A DNA stretch of 48,637 nucleotides from Methylophaga sp. (GTDB taxonomy: Bacteria > Pseudomonadota > Gammaproteobacteria > Nitrosococcales > Methylophagaceae), in assembly GCF_030651745.1 (NCBI RefSeq), contig NZ_JAUSCC010000022.1, forward strand, positions 1 through 48,637, in the 5' to 3' direction. The notes beneath the pieces were generated by a model. The model was not told where the DNA came from. It worked only from the letters and a program-made list of their open reading frames with translations, and searched no databases. Shown piece after piece: positions 1-9,071 of this stretch. The translations under genes and the position numbers were made by a program. Numbering within the stretch: position 1 is the first letter of the stretch; each line of letters opens with the position of its first letter.

Positions 1-82
1 TCATGTATTCTTCATCACTACCCGGTTGATACGGGGTGAAACTTACATCATCTTGGTTCGGGTCCATGTTGGCAAACCTCAT
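1..82 (-). CDS. dksA: RNA polymerase-binding transcription factor DksA, 5' end only
   Basis: Only the first 27 codons or so are present; the gene runs off the left edge. The reading frame contains a stretch ending PYQPGSDEEYM, which matches the conserved PYQ..GEEYM segment near the DksA N-terminus. DksA binds the RNA polymerase secondary channel and works with ppGpp to adjust transcription. There are two possible starts: ATG at 80-82, or ATG at 65-67, for which the AGG inside the second codon of the longer form could act as ribosome binding site. The gene is divergent from the phosphatase gene at 178. Identification rests on a short peptide, so it is likely but not certain. Confidence 0.68.
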   Translation of the reverse strand, partial: MRFANMDPNQDDVSFTPYQPGSDEEYM

Positions 83-177
83 ACTTTCTAAAAACAAGGG
101 CGCATCTATACCAGAAGCTTCGGGCATGTGCAAAATAATTGCGCTATTTTAACTCATTTTTACGCCTTACGAGACTA

Positions 178-945
178 ATGAAACAATTAAAAGCCGTTAT
201 ATTCGATGTGGATGGCACACTCGCTGAAACTGAGCGTGATGGTCATCGTATTGCTTTCAATCGCGCATTTGCCGATGCGGGTCTGGATTGGCATTGGGAT
301 GAGCAACTTTATGGCAAATTATTGTCGATAACAGGCGGTAAAGAACGCCTCCAGTATTATCTGGAAAATTTTCATTTGCAGTGTGGTTTTGCAGGTGATT
401 ATCGAGACATGATTGCCAAATTACATGCAGATAAAAACTGGCATTATGTGGCCCTGCTGGAAAGTCAGGCGATTCAGTTACGGACAGGGGTCAAAAGGCT
501 GATAGAAGAATTACGCGCGGCTGGAGTTCGACTGGCGATTTCCACAACCTCGACGCCAGAGAATGTAACAGGATTAATTAAGGCGACACTGGGTGAAGCG
601 GCATTGAACTGGTTTGATTGCATTGCAGCGGGTGATATTGTGCCGGCTAAAAAGCCCGCGCCAGATATCTACCTCTATTGCCTGCAACAATTGCAATTGG
701 AAGCCAGTGAATGTTTGGCAATTGAAGATTCCAACAATGGTTTGCAGGCTGCTTGCGCAGCGGACATATCCACTCTGGTGACTCTGAATGACTATACGGA
801 GGAAGAAGATTTCAACCAGGCAGTGTGTGTGGTGGATCAACTTGGTGAACCGGAATCGCCGTCGAAAGTCATTGCGGGTTCACCAATTAATACGAGCTAT
901 ATCACTGCTCAAACAATTCAGGATTTACATGCCAAAGCCAATTAA
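178..945 (+). CDS. CbbY-like HAD-superfamily sugar-phosphate phosphatase
   Basis: This HAD hydrolase has motif I DVDGT at residues 10-14 (nucleophile Asp10, acid/base Asp12), a motif II STTST segment, a motif III lysine in PAKKPAPD and motif IV IEDSNNG. The run after motif I, with ETERDGHRIAFN, is typical of CbbY, the phosphatase that removes xylulose-1,5-bisphosphate, an inhibitor of RuBisCO. A helical cap lies between motifs I and II. I chose the ATG at 178; a longer frame opening at a TTG at 139 adds 13 unconserved residues. The 3' end overlaps the aminotransferase gene by 17 bases, so the two are probably cotranslated. No RuBisCO gene is in the window, so the substrate may be another sugar phosphate. 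Confidence 0.85.
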   Translation: MKQLKAVIFDVDGTLAETERDGHRIAFNRAFADAGLDWHWDEQLYGKLLSITGGKERLQYYLENFHLQCGFAGDYRDMIAKLHADKNWHYVALLESQAIQLRTGVKRLIEELRAAGVRLAISTTSTPENVTGLIKATLGEAALNWFDCIAAGDIVPAKKPAPDIYLYCLQQLQLEASECLAIEDSNNGLQAACAADISTLVTLNDYTEEEDFNQAVCVVDQLGEPESPSKVIAGSPINTSYITAQTIQDLHAKAN

Positions 946-2116
946 CATCGCGCAACGCGCACTGGATATTAAAGCGTTTCAGGTGATGGATATTTTATCG
1001 CAGGGAAAAGTATTACAGGCTCAGGGAAAAGATATTATTCACCTTGAAATCGGTGAGCCGGATTTTCAGACCCCACAGCCAATTATTGATGCTGCAATAG
1101 CATCGTTAAAACAAGGTGATACGTTTTACACGCCATCATTAGGATTAATGGCGTTACGTGAAAAAATTGCTGGCTGGTATCAACAGCAATATGGTCTTGT
1201 CATTTCACCGCGACGCATAGTCATCACTCCGGGGGCATCAGGTGCTTTGCTTTTGGTTATGGGAGCATTGTTAGAAGCGGGCAAGCATTTATTGATGACG
1301 GATCCCGGCTATCCCTGTAATCGGCATTTTGCCCGCTTTGTTGAAGCCTCTGCCGTTTCTGTTCCAGTCGGGCCAGATACGGCTTATCAATTATCTCCGG
1401 ATCATATTGAAAAATACTGGAATCAGGACACGCAAATGGCCCTGGTTGCCACGCCATCTAACCCAACTGGCACCATTATCGATAAAGACGGCTTAAAAGC
1501 GCTCTCAGAGGCAGTGAAAGCCAAGCGGGGGGTATTAGTTGTCGATGAGATTTATCATGGGTTGAATTACGATGGAGTTCATTTACCTTCCATCCTTGAA
1601 GTGGATGATGAAGCCATCGTTATTAATAGCTTTTCTAAGTTTTTTGGCATGACAGGATGGCGGTTAGGTTGGTTGGTGGTACCGGAAAGCCTGGAACCGG
1701 TGATGGATCGCTTGGCACAAAATCTGTTTCTAGCTGCCCCAACTACCGCACAACATGCTGCATTGGCTGCATTTGAGCAGAACAGTCTGGATATTCTTGA
1801 ACAGCGTCGCGCGGCTTTTGAACAAAGGCGGGATATATTATTACCGGCATTGCAATCTTTAGGTTTTACCATTCCCGTGAAACCACAAGGTGCGTTTTAT
1901 ATCTATGCTGATTGCAGCAAATTATTGAATGACAAAATCGCTGATGGGATGGCGTTATCTAAATATCTGCTCAGTGAAGCCGGGGTGGCGATTACGCCAG
2001 GTAACGACTTCGGATTACATCTTGCCGATCAACATGTGCGATTCGCTTATACCACGGATGAAGCTCGTTTGATTCAGGCTGTTGAACGAATTCATGTCGC
2101 GTTGAATAAATTATAG
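929..2116 (+). CDS. Class I pyridoxal-phosphate aminotransferase
   Basis: A 395-residue fold-type I aminotransferase of the AspC/AlaT-like group. The PLP lysine is Lys237 in SFSKFFGMTGWRLGW. Asp206 and Tyr209 in VVDEIYHG contact the cofactor, and NPTG near residue 178 binds the substrate carboxylate. The ATG at 929 is preceded by AGGA at good spacing and gives the usual family N-terminus; the longer open frame to 788 is an extension inside the phosphatase gene. It probably shares a transcript with the upstream phosphatase and the downstream methyltransferase. The amino-acid substrate cannot be fixed from sequence; aspartate, alanine and aromatic substrates are all possible. Confidence 0.88.
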   Translation: MPKPINIAQRALDIKAFQVMDILSQGKVLQAQGKDIIHLEIGEPDFQTPQPIIDAAIASLKQGDTFYTPSLGLMALREKIAGWYQQQYGLVISPRRIVITPGASGALLLVMGALLEAGKHLLMTDPGYPCNRHFARFVEASAVSVPVGPDTAYQLSPDHIEKYWNQDTQMALVATPSNPTGTIIDKDGLKALSEAVKAKRGVLVVDEIYHGLNYDGVHLPSILEVDDEAIVINSFSKFFGMTGWRLGWLVVPESLEPVMDRLAQNLFLAAPTTAQHAALAAFEQNSLDILEQRRAAFEQRRDILLPALQSLGFTIPVKPQGAFYIYADCSKLLNDKIADGMALSKYLLSEAGVAITPGNDFGLHLADQHVRFAYTTDEARLIQAVERIHVALNKL

Positions 2117-2131
2117 GGTGATAAAACACAG

Positions 2132-2743
2132 ATGAAACCACAGCAAGTCGCCGAAAGTTATGATCAGATTGCTGACGTGTGGAACAGTGATAGCTTTAAC
2201 CGTGACAACGGCATCAAACAGCACGAACGGGCTATCGCTTTTGTAAAACACAAAACCAAGGCTCTGGATATAGGTTGTGGGGCCAGTGGGCGTATTTTAG
2301 ATTTGTTAATGAGTCACGGCTTTGATGTTGAAGGGCTGGATATCTCAACCAAAATGCTGGACTTTGCCCGTAAAAGACATCCAAACACTATTTTCCATCA
2401 CGCTGATATCTGTGACTGGAGCTTTCCGCACCAATATGACTTTATCTCTGCCTGGGATAGCATCTGGCATTTGCCATTAGATCAGCAGCAACCGGTATTG
2501 ACCAAGTTAATTGATGCACTGACACCGGGAGGCATACTGATTTTTACCACGGGTGCAATGGACACAGCATCTGAAAAAACTGATGCCGTTATGGGACCTC
2601 CGATGTATTACAGTGTGTTAGGCATTCCCGAAACCCTCAGACTGATTGATAGAGCAGGGGCGGTGTGCAGGCATCTTGAATACGATCAATACCCCGAATT
2701 ACATCTTTATTTGATAGTGCAGAAAAATGACCATCAAACGTAA
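2132..2743 (+). CDS. Class I SAM-dependent methyltransferase
   Basis: A 203-residue protein with a Rossmann methyltransferase core. Motif I is ALDIGCGASGR at about residues 45-55, followed by an acidic strand end in VEGLDIS and a post-motif segment LTPGGILIF. The N-terminal YDQIADVWN resembles methyltransferases acting on small molecules. The gene starts 15 bases after the aminotransferase stop on the same strand and is likely in the same operon. It converges on opgH with only 50 bases between the stops. The methyl acceptor is unknown. Confidence 0.8.
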   Translation: MKPQQVAESYDQIADVWNSDSFNRDNGIKQHERAIAFVKHKTKALDIGCGASGRILDLLMSHGFDVEGLDISTKMLDFARKRHPNTIFHHADICDWSFPHQYDFISAWDSIWHLPLDQQQPVLTKLIDALTPGGILIFTTGAMDTASEKTDAVMGPPMYYSVLGIPETLRLIDRAGAVCRHLEYDQYPELHLYLIVQKNDHQT

Positions 2744-2793
2744 ACGCTGTTAAGTTGCTTTTATTGCTGAACTCAAAGGTTTGTCAAACTGAC

Positions 2794-4950
2794 CTAACCA
2801 ACCTTTTTCAGGAATACATTTTCCAGGCTCTTCAATTGCTGCAGACAATCACGCTGACTCAAAAAGGCTATTGATTCTGCTGGTTCAAGCCATGATTCGA
2901 GTTGTTGCATATTATCGGCATGACGCACTTTCCATTCCGCCAGAATTCTTGGGGGATGAAACACCGGACGTTGACCGGCATCATCTGGCAGTTGTGCGAT
3001 ATGCCACTGACATAACTGAGGATCATGAAGCAAACGAATAAACGCATGTTGTTTAGGCTGATCCGAAAGCTGAGATAGCTGTATTTCTAAAGCGGTAATA
3101 ATTGGCGCTGGATATTTCTCTTCAGGTGCCCGTAATAGACCCAGCCATTTGATCAATTTGCTGCGTCTGGCACCACCGCTTATCCAGGATAGTGGAATTG
3201 ATAACATCAATCCGCCAGTAATAGGTAACAACCAATAAAACAATTCTCTACTAAGTACTAACGAAATAATGGCAAGAATAATACCAAATATAGTGTGGCC
3301 TATATGAGCACGGGCAACCGAAGCCCAGCTTAGGGCACCGTCATCCCGTGATTGTGGCATCCAGCCACTGTCTTTACCCCGGAAAATGCCGACAACTACG
3401 CTAAACTGATGCACCATCAAAATTGGGGCATATAAAGCTGACATGATCATTTCCAGCAGGGTGCTCAAGGTCAGCAGAATTGGACCACCAAACTGCATGC
3501 ATCGTGGAATATTGATCAAAGCAGCAAACCAGCCAAATACTTTTGGTGCTATGACAATAGCCATTGAGACAATAAATAAATTCAATGCCCGTTCAGAGTC
3601 AAATACCGGCCAGGTAGGGAACAGCGATGGATTAGCAAAATATTCCGGGCGAACATAGGTTGCCTGAACGGCGATAGCTAAACCCACGACGATTAACGAT
3701 AACCAGAAAACCGCACTTAAATAGGACATCAGTCCTGAAAAAATATGCAGGCGTGTTGGTAATACAAAACCCTGAGCAAACATAAACGGTGTATGTTGCA
3801 GATTGCCCTGACACCACCGCCGGTCACGAATCATTACATCAATTAACGACGGTGGCGATTCTTCAAAGCTGGTTTTAATATCGGTATCAAATCGCACACC
3901 CCAGCCAGCACGGCGTAATAAGGCTGCTTCAATAAAGTCGTGACTTAATACATGACCACCAAATGGCGGTTTACCCGGCAAAATCGGCAGATGTGATGAT
4001 TCAGCAAACGCACGGGTGCGGATAATCGCATTATGTCCCCAAAAATTGGAAGATAAACCATGCCATGCTGACAAACCTTCAGCGTAAATAGGCCCAAAAC
4101 AATGGTTAGCGAATTGCTGTAAACGCCCATAAAGTGTGTTGGCTCTGATAATTGTCGGCAAAGTCTGTATCAAGCCGACACCGGGCGATGCCGCCATTCG
4201 TTGGGATAACCTGATCATGCATTCGGCGCTCATCACACTGTCAGCATCCAGCACAATCATCGCTTCATAAGCACCACCCCAGCGCTCTACCCAATCACCG
4301 ATATTACCGGCTTTACGCTCGGTATTTTGCTGACGACGGCGATAGTAAACCGGGCAGCCTGTTTCATCTTTATTAATCAATTCAAGAAAGGCTTGCTCTT
4401 CGGCAATCCAGGCATCTGCTTTATTAGTGTCACTGAGGATAAAAAAGGCATATTTACCCGGTGCTTTGTTTAATAAGTCATCACGCATGACTGTTAAAGC
4501 GGCTTTGATTCGTATCGGATCTTCGTTATAGATAGGCAACAAAATCGCAGTGGTGAAATCAGCTTCTTGTTCTGCCTGTTTTATCAGCCTTGGTTTGAGA
4601 TGCAGTAAAAAACCCAGCAAGGCCTGAGCAAATGCAAACGATACCCAGAGAAAGTTAATACTGAACAGAATTAAAAACAGCCACTGTAAGTAGGTGACAT
4701 TGTTAGTGGTACTTAATACGCCATAGATTTCGGTAATGCCGTAATAAGACAATCCAAGCATTACTGCCAGCACAAACAATCTGGAAATCAACGTCCTTAA
4801 TATATAAAAAAACGTCCGTTGATTATGACGCATTGACAAGCCCTGTTCGTATACACCATGCCTTGGCATGGGCAATGGCGACTCAGCGGGCAGAGCGCGT
4901 TCATAGGCGATGTTTTTTTCATTAGTGTTGGTTAATAACTCAACGCTCAT
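2794..4950 (-). CDS. opgH: Glucans biosynthesis glucosyltransferase H
   Basis: An inner-membrane family 2 glycosyltransferase that extends the beta-1,2 glucan backbone of osmoregulated periplasmic glucans from UDP-glucose. Two N-terminal membrane segments (about 50-70 and 88-118) precede the cytosolic catalytic domain, which shows PIYNEDP at 139-145, the DADS metal site at 235-238 and a later RRWCQGN (Q..RW-type) motif. Several more membrane segments follow. I chose the ATG at 4950, which overlaps the opgG stop as ATGA; an in-frame upstream ATG at 4980 lacks a ribosome binding site. The length, about 718 residues, is normal. It forms the standard opgG-opgH operon. Confidence 0.93.
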   Translation of the reverse strand: MSVELLTNTNEKNIAYERALPAESPLPMPRHGVYEQGLSMRHNQRTFFYILRTLISRLFVLAVMLGLSYYGITEIYGVLSTTNNVTYLQWLFLILFSINFLWVSFAFAQALLGFLLHLKPRLIKQAEQEADFTTAILLPIYNEDPIRIKAALTVMRDDLLNKAPGKYAFFILSDTNKADAWIAEEQAFLELINKDETGCPVYYRRRQQNTERKAGNIGDWVERWGGAYEAMIVLDADSVMSAECMIRLSQRMAASPGVGLIQTLPTIIRANTLYGRLQQFANHCFGPIYAEGLSAWHGLSSNFWGHNAIIRTRAFAESSHLPILPGKPPFGGHVLSHDFIEAALLRRAGWGVRFDTDIKTSFEESPPSLIDVMIRDRRWCQGNLQHTPFMFAQGFVLPTRLHIFSGLMSYLSAVFWLSLIVVGLAIAVQATYVRPEYFANPSLFPTWPVFDSERALNLFIVSMAIVIAPKVFGWFAALINIPRCMQFGGPILLTLSTLLEMIMSALYAPILMVHQFSVVVGIFRGKDSGWMPQSRDDGALSWASVARAHIGHTIFGIILAIISLVLSRELFYWLLPITGGLMLSIPLSWISGGARRSKLIKWLGLLRAPEEKYPAPIITALEIQLSQLSDQPKQHAFIRLLHDPQLCQWHIAQLPDDAGQRPVFHPPRILAEWKVRHADNMQQLESWLEPAESIAFLSQRDCLQQLKSLENVFLKKVG

Positions 4951-6530
4951 AAAGAATTGTTCCAGTCTCTGCTTAACCATCTGTAAAGCCAGGTTGGTGC
5001 GGCTTGTTTATCACCTTTGTTGAGTTGTACTCGTAACTCCGCAACATCTGCATCTTGAGAATCAAATGTTATAAAAACTCGTGCACCATTAATATGCGGA
5101 TTTGCTTCGATGCGGCTTTCTAAGATTTTGCCCTTACTAATACTGGCAATTACGTTAATTTGTGCAATATCATCGCTGTTGATATTGCTGTAATCAATCA
5201 AGATTTCTTTGTTGCCATCGAATAACTTCAGGCCACTGGCACTGCCGACAATGCGAGGTCTGTTTTGATTGGTGGGTATATCATCGGGAGACGTTAACGT
5301 ATAGGCAAACTCAAACGGCTCGCCTTTTTTCAAGCCATCAGCTGGTTTCCAATAGGCAACGATATTGTCATTTTCTTCTGAGGCCGACGGAATCTCAACC
5401 AACTCAACCTGACCTTTTCCCCAATTACCAACTGGTTCAATCCATATAGAAGGCCGTTGATGATAATTGGCTTCAAGATCCTGATAGTGACCAAAGTCTC
5501 GATGACGCTGAATCAAACCAAAACCTTTCGGGTTTTCATCGATAAAAGCACTGATTTGTAGCGTCTGAGGATTACTCAGCGGACGCCATATCCGTTCACC
5601 CAGACCGTTGCGCATTTGCAAGCCTTCAGAATCATGCACAGCAGGGCGATAATCCAGTTGGTCAGGGCGATCCATTCCACCATGCATAAACATTGAGGTT
5701 AATGGTGCGAGACCGACATGTTTAACGTCGGTGCGGGGAAACAGAATGGCTTGGACCTCCACTTTGCTGGTTGAGCCAGGATGTATTCCGAAACGATAGG
5801 CTCCAGTCACGCTTTTACTATCCAGTAAGGCATGGACCACAATGGAATTTTGTTTCGAAGAAGGGCGTTCAATCCAGAAACGTTTAAACAACGGAAACTC
5901 TTCGCCTTTCGGCTGGGCGACATCAATCGCCAACCCACGAGCTGAAACACCGTATAATTGACCTTTGGAAATTACGCGGAAATAGCTGGCGCCCTGAAAT
6001 ACAATAAATTCATCCTGATATTTATCATCGTTTAACGGGTAGTGCAGTCGCAGACCGGCATACTTACCCACTTCCGCAAGCTTTTTTCCGATAGATTCAT
6101 TAGGAACACGAAAGGAAGTTTCTGACACTTCAAGCGGAAACGATTTTCCACTTTCCACAACATCAATATCAATCAAATCCTTATACAAAAAACCTGGCGC
6201 GAATAACTGCACCGAAAACTTGGTCGGCGTTCCCCCCCAAATGGCAGCATTTTCTTGATAATTGATTTGCCTATAAGTGGAATAATCCAGTTTTTTTAGT
6301 TCTTCAGGTGCATTCGCGGGCTCTTTAAATTCTTGTTCCGCAAGTTGACGTGCTAATTCGATAACCGTGTTATGGGAAAATTCGGAACCCTTGGCATCTT
6401 TCTCAACAGATGTTTCAGCGTATGCCGTATGAAAATACAAGCTCATAATAATGATGCTTAAAAGCCCATAAAAGCTCTTTGAACGACGTGACACGTTGAA
6501 ATTTTGATGTAGAGATTGATAACTCAACAT
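4947..6530 (-). CDS. opgG: Periplasmic glucans biosynthesis protein G
   Basis: A 527-residue periplasmic protein needed with OpgH for osmoregulated periplasmic glucan synthesis. The N-terminus has basic residues, a hydrophobic stretch at about 21-34 and a likely signal-peptidase site after AYA at 36-38. Conserved family blocks such as YRQINY, AIWGG, FGLIQR and PVGNWGKG follow. I chose the ATG at 6530, which has AAAGGA 9 bases upstream; an open frame continues to 6602 but adds 24 residues in front of the signal peptide. The stop overlaps the opgH start as ATGA, implying translational coupling. Confidence 0.93.
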   Translation of the reverse strand: MLSYQSLHQNFNVSRRSKSFYGLLSIIIMSLYFHTAYAETSVEKDAKGSEFSHNTVIELARQLAEQEFKEPANAPEELKKLDYSTYRQINYQENAAIWGGTPTKFSVQLFAPGFLYKDLIDIDVVESGKSFPLEVSETSFRVPNESIGKKLAEVGKYAGLRLHYPLNDDKYQDEFIVFQGASYFRVISKGQLYGVSARGLAIDVAQPKGEEFPLFKRFWIERPSSKQNSIVVHALLDSKSVTGAYRFGIHPGSTSKVEVQAILFPRTDVKHVGLAPLTSMFMHGGMDRPDQLDYRPAVHDSEGLQMRNGLGERIWRPLSNPQTLQISAFIDENPKGFGLIQRHRDFGHYQDLEANYHQRPSIWIEPVGNWGKGQVELVEIPSASEENDNIVAYWKPADGLKKGEPFEFAYTLTSPDDIPTNQNRPRIVGSASGLKLFDGNKEILIDYSNINSDDIAQINVIASISKGKILESRIEANPHINGARVFITFDSQDADVAELRVQLNKGDKQAAPTWLYRWLSRDWNNSL

Positions 6531-6693
6531 GCAGTTAAATCCTTTGATGACGCAATTAAAATGGGATAAATATTGAGAAGGCGCTTGTCTGATCAAGAAC
6601 AATTCATTACTAATGACTATTTCAGCTTGAGTTTGACGTCACAATAACTTGGGTTAATCAGCACTAACGTAATTTAATATGCTAAACCAAACC

Positions 6694-6720
6694 GGAGAAA
6701 TCTTCTCCACAATTATTTTT
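6694..6720 (+). promoter_or_regulatory. Hairpin plus T-rich tract in the bfd-like leader
   Basis: GGAGAA at 6694-6699 pairs with TTCTCC at 6703-6708 across a 3-base loop, and a T-rich run follows at 6711-6720, just before the ribosome binding site of the [2Fe-2S] protein gene. It resembles a weak intrinsic terminator or attenuator in the 5' leader. The stem is short, so it may be chance. Confidence 0.3.
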
Positions 6721-6734
6721 ACCAGGTAAGCAGG

Positions 6735-6938
6735 ATGGATAATAAAAACAACACTAATGAAAATATCGATGAGGTGATTTGTGATTGCAGCGGTACTACA
6801 CGAGGCAAAATTATCAGTCTGGTAGAGCAGGGCATAGTGGATAGCGATACCATTTCACGAAAAACCGGCGCAATTTCAGGCTGTGGTTCCTGTGATCACG
6901 AGATTGAAATGTTGCTGGATGAATTAGTATTTAAATAG
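6735..6938 (+). CDS. BFD-like [2Fe-2S]-binding protein
   Basis: A 67-residue protein with a single BFD-type iron-sulfur domain. The four ligands are Cys16 and Cys18 (CDC) and Cys50 and Cys53 (CGSC), the C-x-C...C-x2-C spacing of bacterioferritin-associated ferredoxin and of the small domain in nitrite reductases. An acidic, asparagine-rich N-terminal tail precedes it. The ATG has AGGTAAG upstream. No bacterioferritin gene is adjacent, but a TonB-dependent receptor with a Fur-like box is convergent, so a role in iron release or iron-sulfur electron transfer is plausible. It is not certain that this is true Bfd rather than a related domain. Confidence 0.82.
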   Translation: MDNKNNTNENIDEVICDCSGTTRGKIISLVEQGIVDSDTISRKTGAISGCGSCDHEIEMLLDELVFK

Positions 6939-6962
6939 AGAAAAGCAGATTTATCAGAAATT

Positions 6963-6988
6963 GAGGTGCGACAGAATTGCCGCACCTC
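6963..6988. terminator. Inverted repeat between convergent genes
   Basis: GAGGTGCG at 6963-6970 and CGCACCTC at 6981-6988 form a perfect 8-bp GC-rich stem with a 10-base loop, exactly between the stops of the convergent [2Fe-2S] protein and TonB-receptor genes. No strong T-run follows on either strand, so it would be a modest bidirectional terminator or an mRNA 3'-end stabiliser. Confidence 0.5.
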
Positions 6989-7001
6989 CATAGTTTCAGA
7001 T

Positions 7002-9071
7002 TTAGAAGCTGTAATCAAAACCAACTTCAAACGAACGCTCTGGACCAACGTAAATACCTTGGCGTAAACCGGTAATGTATTGTTTATCAGTCAGATTTTT
7101 AACTGCGCCACGTACACGCAGCTGTTCGCTAACCTGATACTGTGCAAAAAGATCGTAGACAGTGTAGGAAGGTATCAGACCACCCCAGATACCACCCGCC
7201 GCATCGTCAGGAATATCTTTGCGATTAGTTGGATCACCATATTGCTCACCACGGTGATGCGCTGTTAAGGAGGTGGCGAACTTACCTTGAGTATAGTTCA
7301 ACGCTACGTTAGCCAGAAATTTAGGAGCATAGGGCAGACGGTTACCGCTATTTTCACCCGTTTCAAATCGTGAGTAGGGTACCCAAGTCAGGTTTGTATC
7401 GACACTGAAACCACCACCTAATTCATAGCCCAAAGCTGCTTCCAGACCATAATGCTTGGTCTTACCTGCATTAGATTGTGACAAAGTTGGATCAGAGTTA
7501 CCAGTAACCACCTGGTTATCGAAATCCATATAGAAACCAGTGAGTTCATAGGTAACGCGATCAACACCACCACGTATTCCCAATTCATAGTTCACTGAAC
7601 GTTCACCGTCCAGCTTCTGATCCGTCAGACCATCCAGAGCGACACCATTTGAAGCTGGAGAGAAGGCTTTATAAACACCACCATATAGCTGTGCTTCTGG
7701 GATCAATTGATAGGTGGCTCCAATACCTGGCAGAACTTCGGTATTGTTCGTTTTGGCTTTACCCAGATCTGCAATATTTTGAGCAACTAAAACGTTACGT
7801 TTTTGCTCATACGATTCAACACGAAGACCTGGTGTGACTGCAAAGCGATCAGTAATAACGAAGCGGTTTTGGACATAACCAGCAATACTGTCGGCTTTAT
7901 CCTTTAGGCGTCTATTCAATACCCCACTGCGATCTTGAACTCGGGTAGCACCGACAGCTCTATCATCCGACTCTTCCTGCATATAGCGGATACCAAACTC
8001 AGTTTCATTGGTTATGCCGAAGAGGTTATGATCAATTGCTAAACGAGACTCAACACCATAGCGCTCAAAGCTGCGATTGTTACCGGTAAGACTATCAGTG
8101 TAGACCCAACGTCCAGCTGCATTTGAAGCATCTGTGTTTACTCCATAACGCCAGTAGTCACGCGACATTTCACTCCAATAGGCCAGCGTAGTAAGCGTAA
8201 CATTATCACTCAATTGCCATTCGTGATTGACATCAACAGCTCTGCGATCCGTCAGAAAATAATCATCTGGAGCCGGGTTGTATGTTCTACCTGACTTGTA
8301 ATCATTCAGAAACATGCCGCGGTAAGAGATGTTGGCATCATTTTGATAGTAGGAATATTTAACACCTAAGCTGTGATCTTCATTCAGTTTTGCACCAGCT
8401 TTAATCATGATATCGGTCATTGCATAACCTCTATCCATAAAGCCATCACTCAGGGCACGAGTTGCCACAACACCAGCAAAAGCATCACCAGATTCTGTGC
8501 GGCCACCGGCCTCTAAAGTTGCTTCACGTGTGTTAAATGAACCTACACGAGTTGAAACATGTACGCCATCATCAGGTGTTTTAGTTTGGTAGTTGATTAC
8601 CCCACCGATAGTTGATGGGCCATAGCGTAAAGATGAAGAGCCTTTTAATATTTCAATACCTTCCATACGCTGAATTCGGGGATTGAAATAACGGTCATTT
8701 CCGATAAATAAGCCAGGTGCAACTGGAACGCCATCTTCAAGAATCAGTGATTTCGATTCACTGGCAGATAGGCCACGAAGGCCAATATTACTGACTACTG
8801 CCGATTCTTCTTCAGTTTTAACATTGATACCTGGGATACGACGTAAAACGTCTTCGGTTGAGGTTGGTTGAATCCGTTCGATTTCTTCACGGTCAATGAG
8901 CACTACTGCACCGGTCTGACGTGAAATACTTTCTTCTTTCGAGTCTGCCGAACCTACGACTTGTAATGCAGGCATTTTAAATTGAGTATTAGCGGCTGTA
9001 TCGGCGCTTGCAGACATTGGAATACTGGCGATTGCCAATACCTGCATCACGTAAAGTGGTTTTAATCTCAT
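7002..9071 (-). CDS. TonB-dependent outer-membrane receptor, FecA-like
   Basis: A 689-residue outer-membrane receptor. A signal peptide probably ends at ASA (about 21-23), a TonB-box-like LQVVGS lies near 36-41, then comes a plug domain with VLRRIPGINV at 75-84 and LKGSSSLRYGPSTIGGVINY. The 22-strand barrel ends in a C-terminal phenylalanine (YSF). The plug resembles FecA-type ferric citrate or siderophore receptors. AAGGAAAG precedes the ATG. A Fur-box-like palindrome lies 171 bases upstream, supporting iron repression. No sigma/anti-sigma pair or ABC transporter is adjacent, so the receptor stands alone. The ligand is not determinable; iron chelates are most likely. Confidence 0.9.
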   Translation of the reverse strand: MRLKPLYVMQVLAIASIPMSASADTAANTQFKMPALQVVGSADSKEESISRQTGAVVLIDREEIERIQPTSTEDVLRRIPGINVKTEEESAVVSNIGLRGLSASESKSLILEDGVPVAPGLFIGNDRYFNPRIQRMEGIEILKGSSSLRYGPSTIGGVINYQTKTPDDGVHVSTRVGSFNTREATLEAGGRTESGDAFAGVVATRALSDGFMDRGYAMTDIMIKAGAKLNEDHSLGVKYSYYQNDANISYRGMFLNDYKSGRTYNPAPDDYFLTDRRAVDVNHEWQLSDNVTLTTLAYWSEMSRDYWRYGVNTDASNAAGRWVYTDSLTGNNRSFERYGVESRLAIDHNLFGITNETEFGIRYMQEESDDRAVGATRVQDRSGVLNRRLKDKADSIAGYVQNRFVITDRFAVTPGLRVESYEQKRNVLVAQNIADLGKAKTNNTEVLPGIGATYQLIPEAQLYGGVYKAFSPASNGVALDGLTDQKLDGERSVNYELGIRGGVDRVTYELTGFYMDFDNQVVTGNSDPTLSQSNAGKTKHYGLEAALGYELGGGFSVDTNLTWVPYSRFETGENSGNRLPYAPKFLANVALNYTQGKFATSLTAHHRGEQYGDPTNRKDIPDDAAGGIWGGLIPSYTVYDLFAQYQVSEQLRVRGAVKNLTDKQYITGLRQGIYVGPERSFEVGFDYSF

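Noticed and set aside
6601..6734. Fur box upstream of the BFD-like gene
   Set aside because: No stretch reaches a convincing match to the 19-base consensus.
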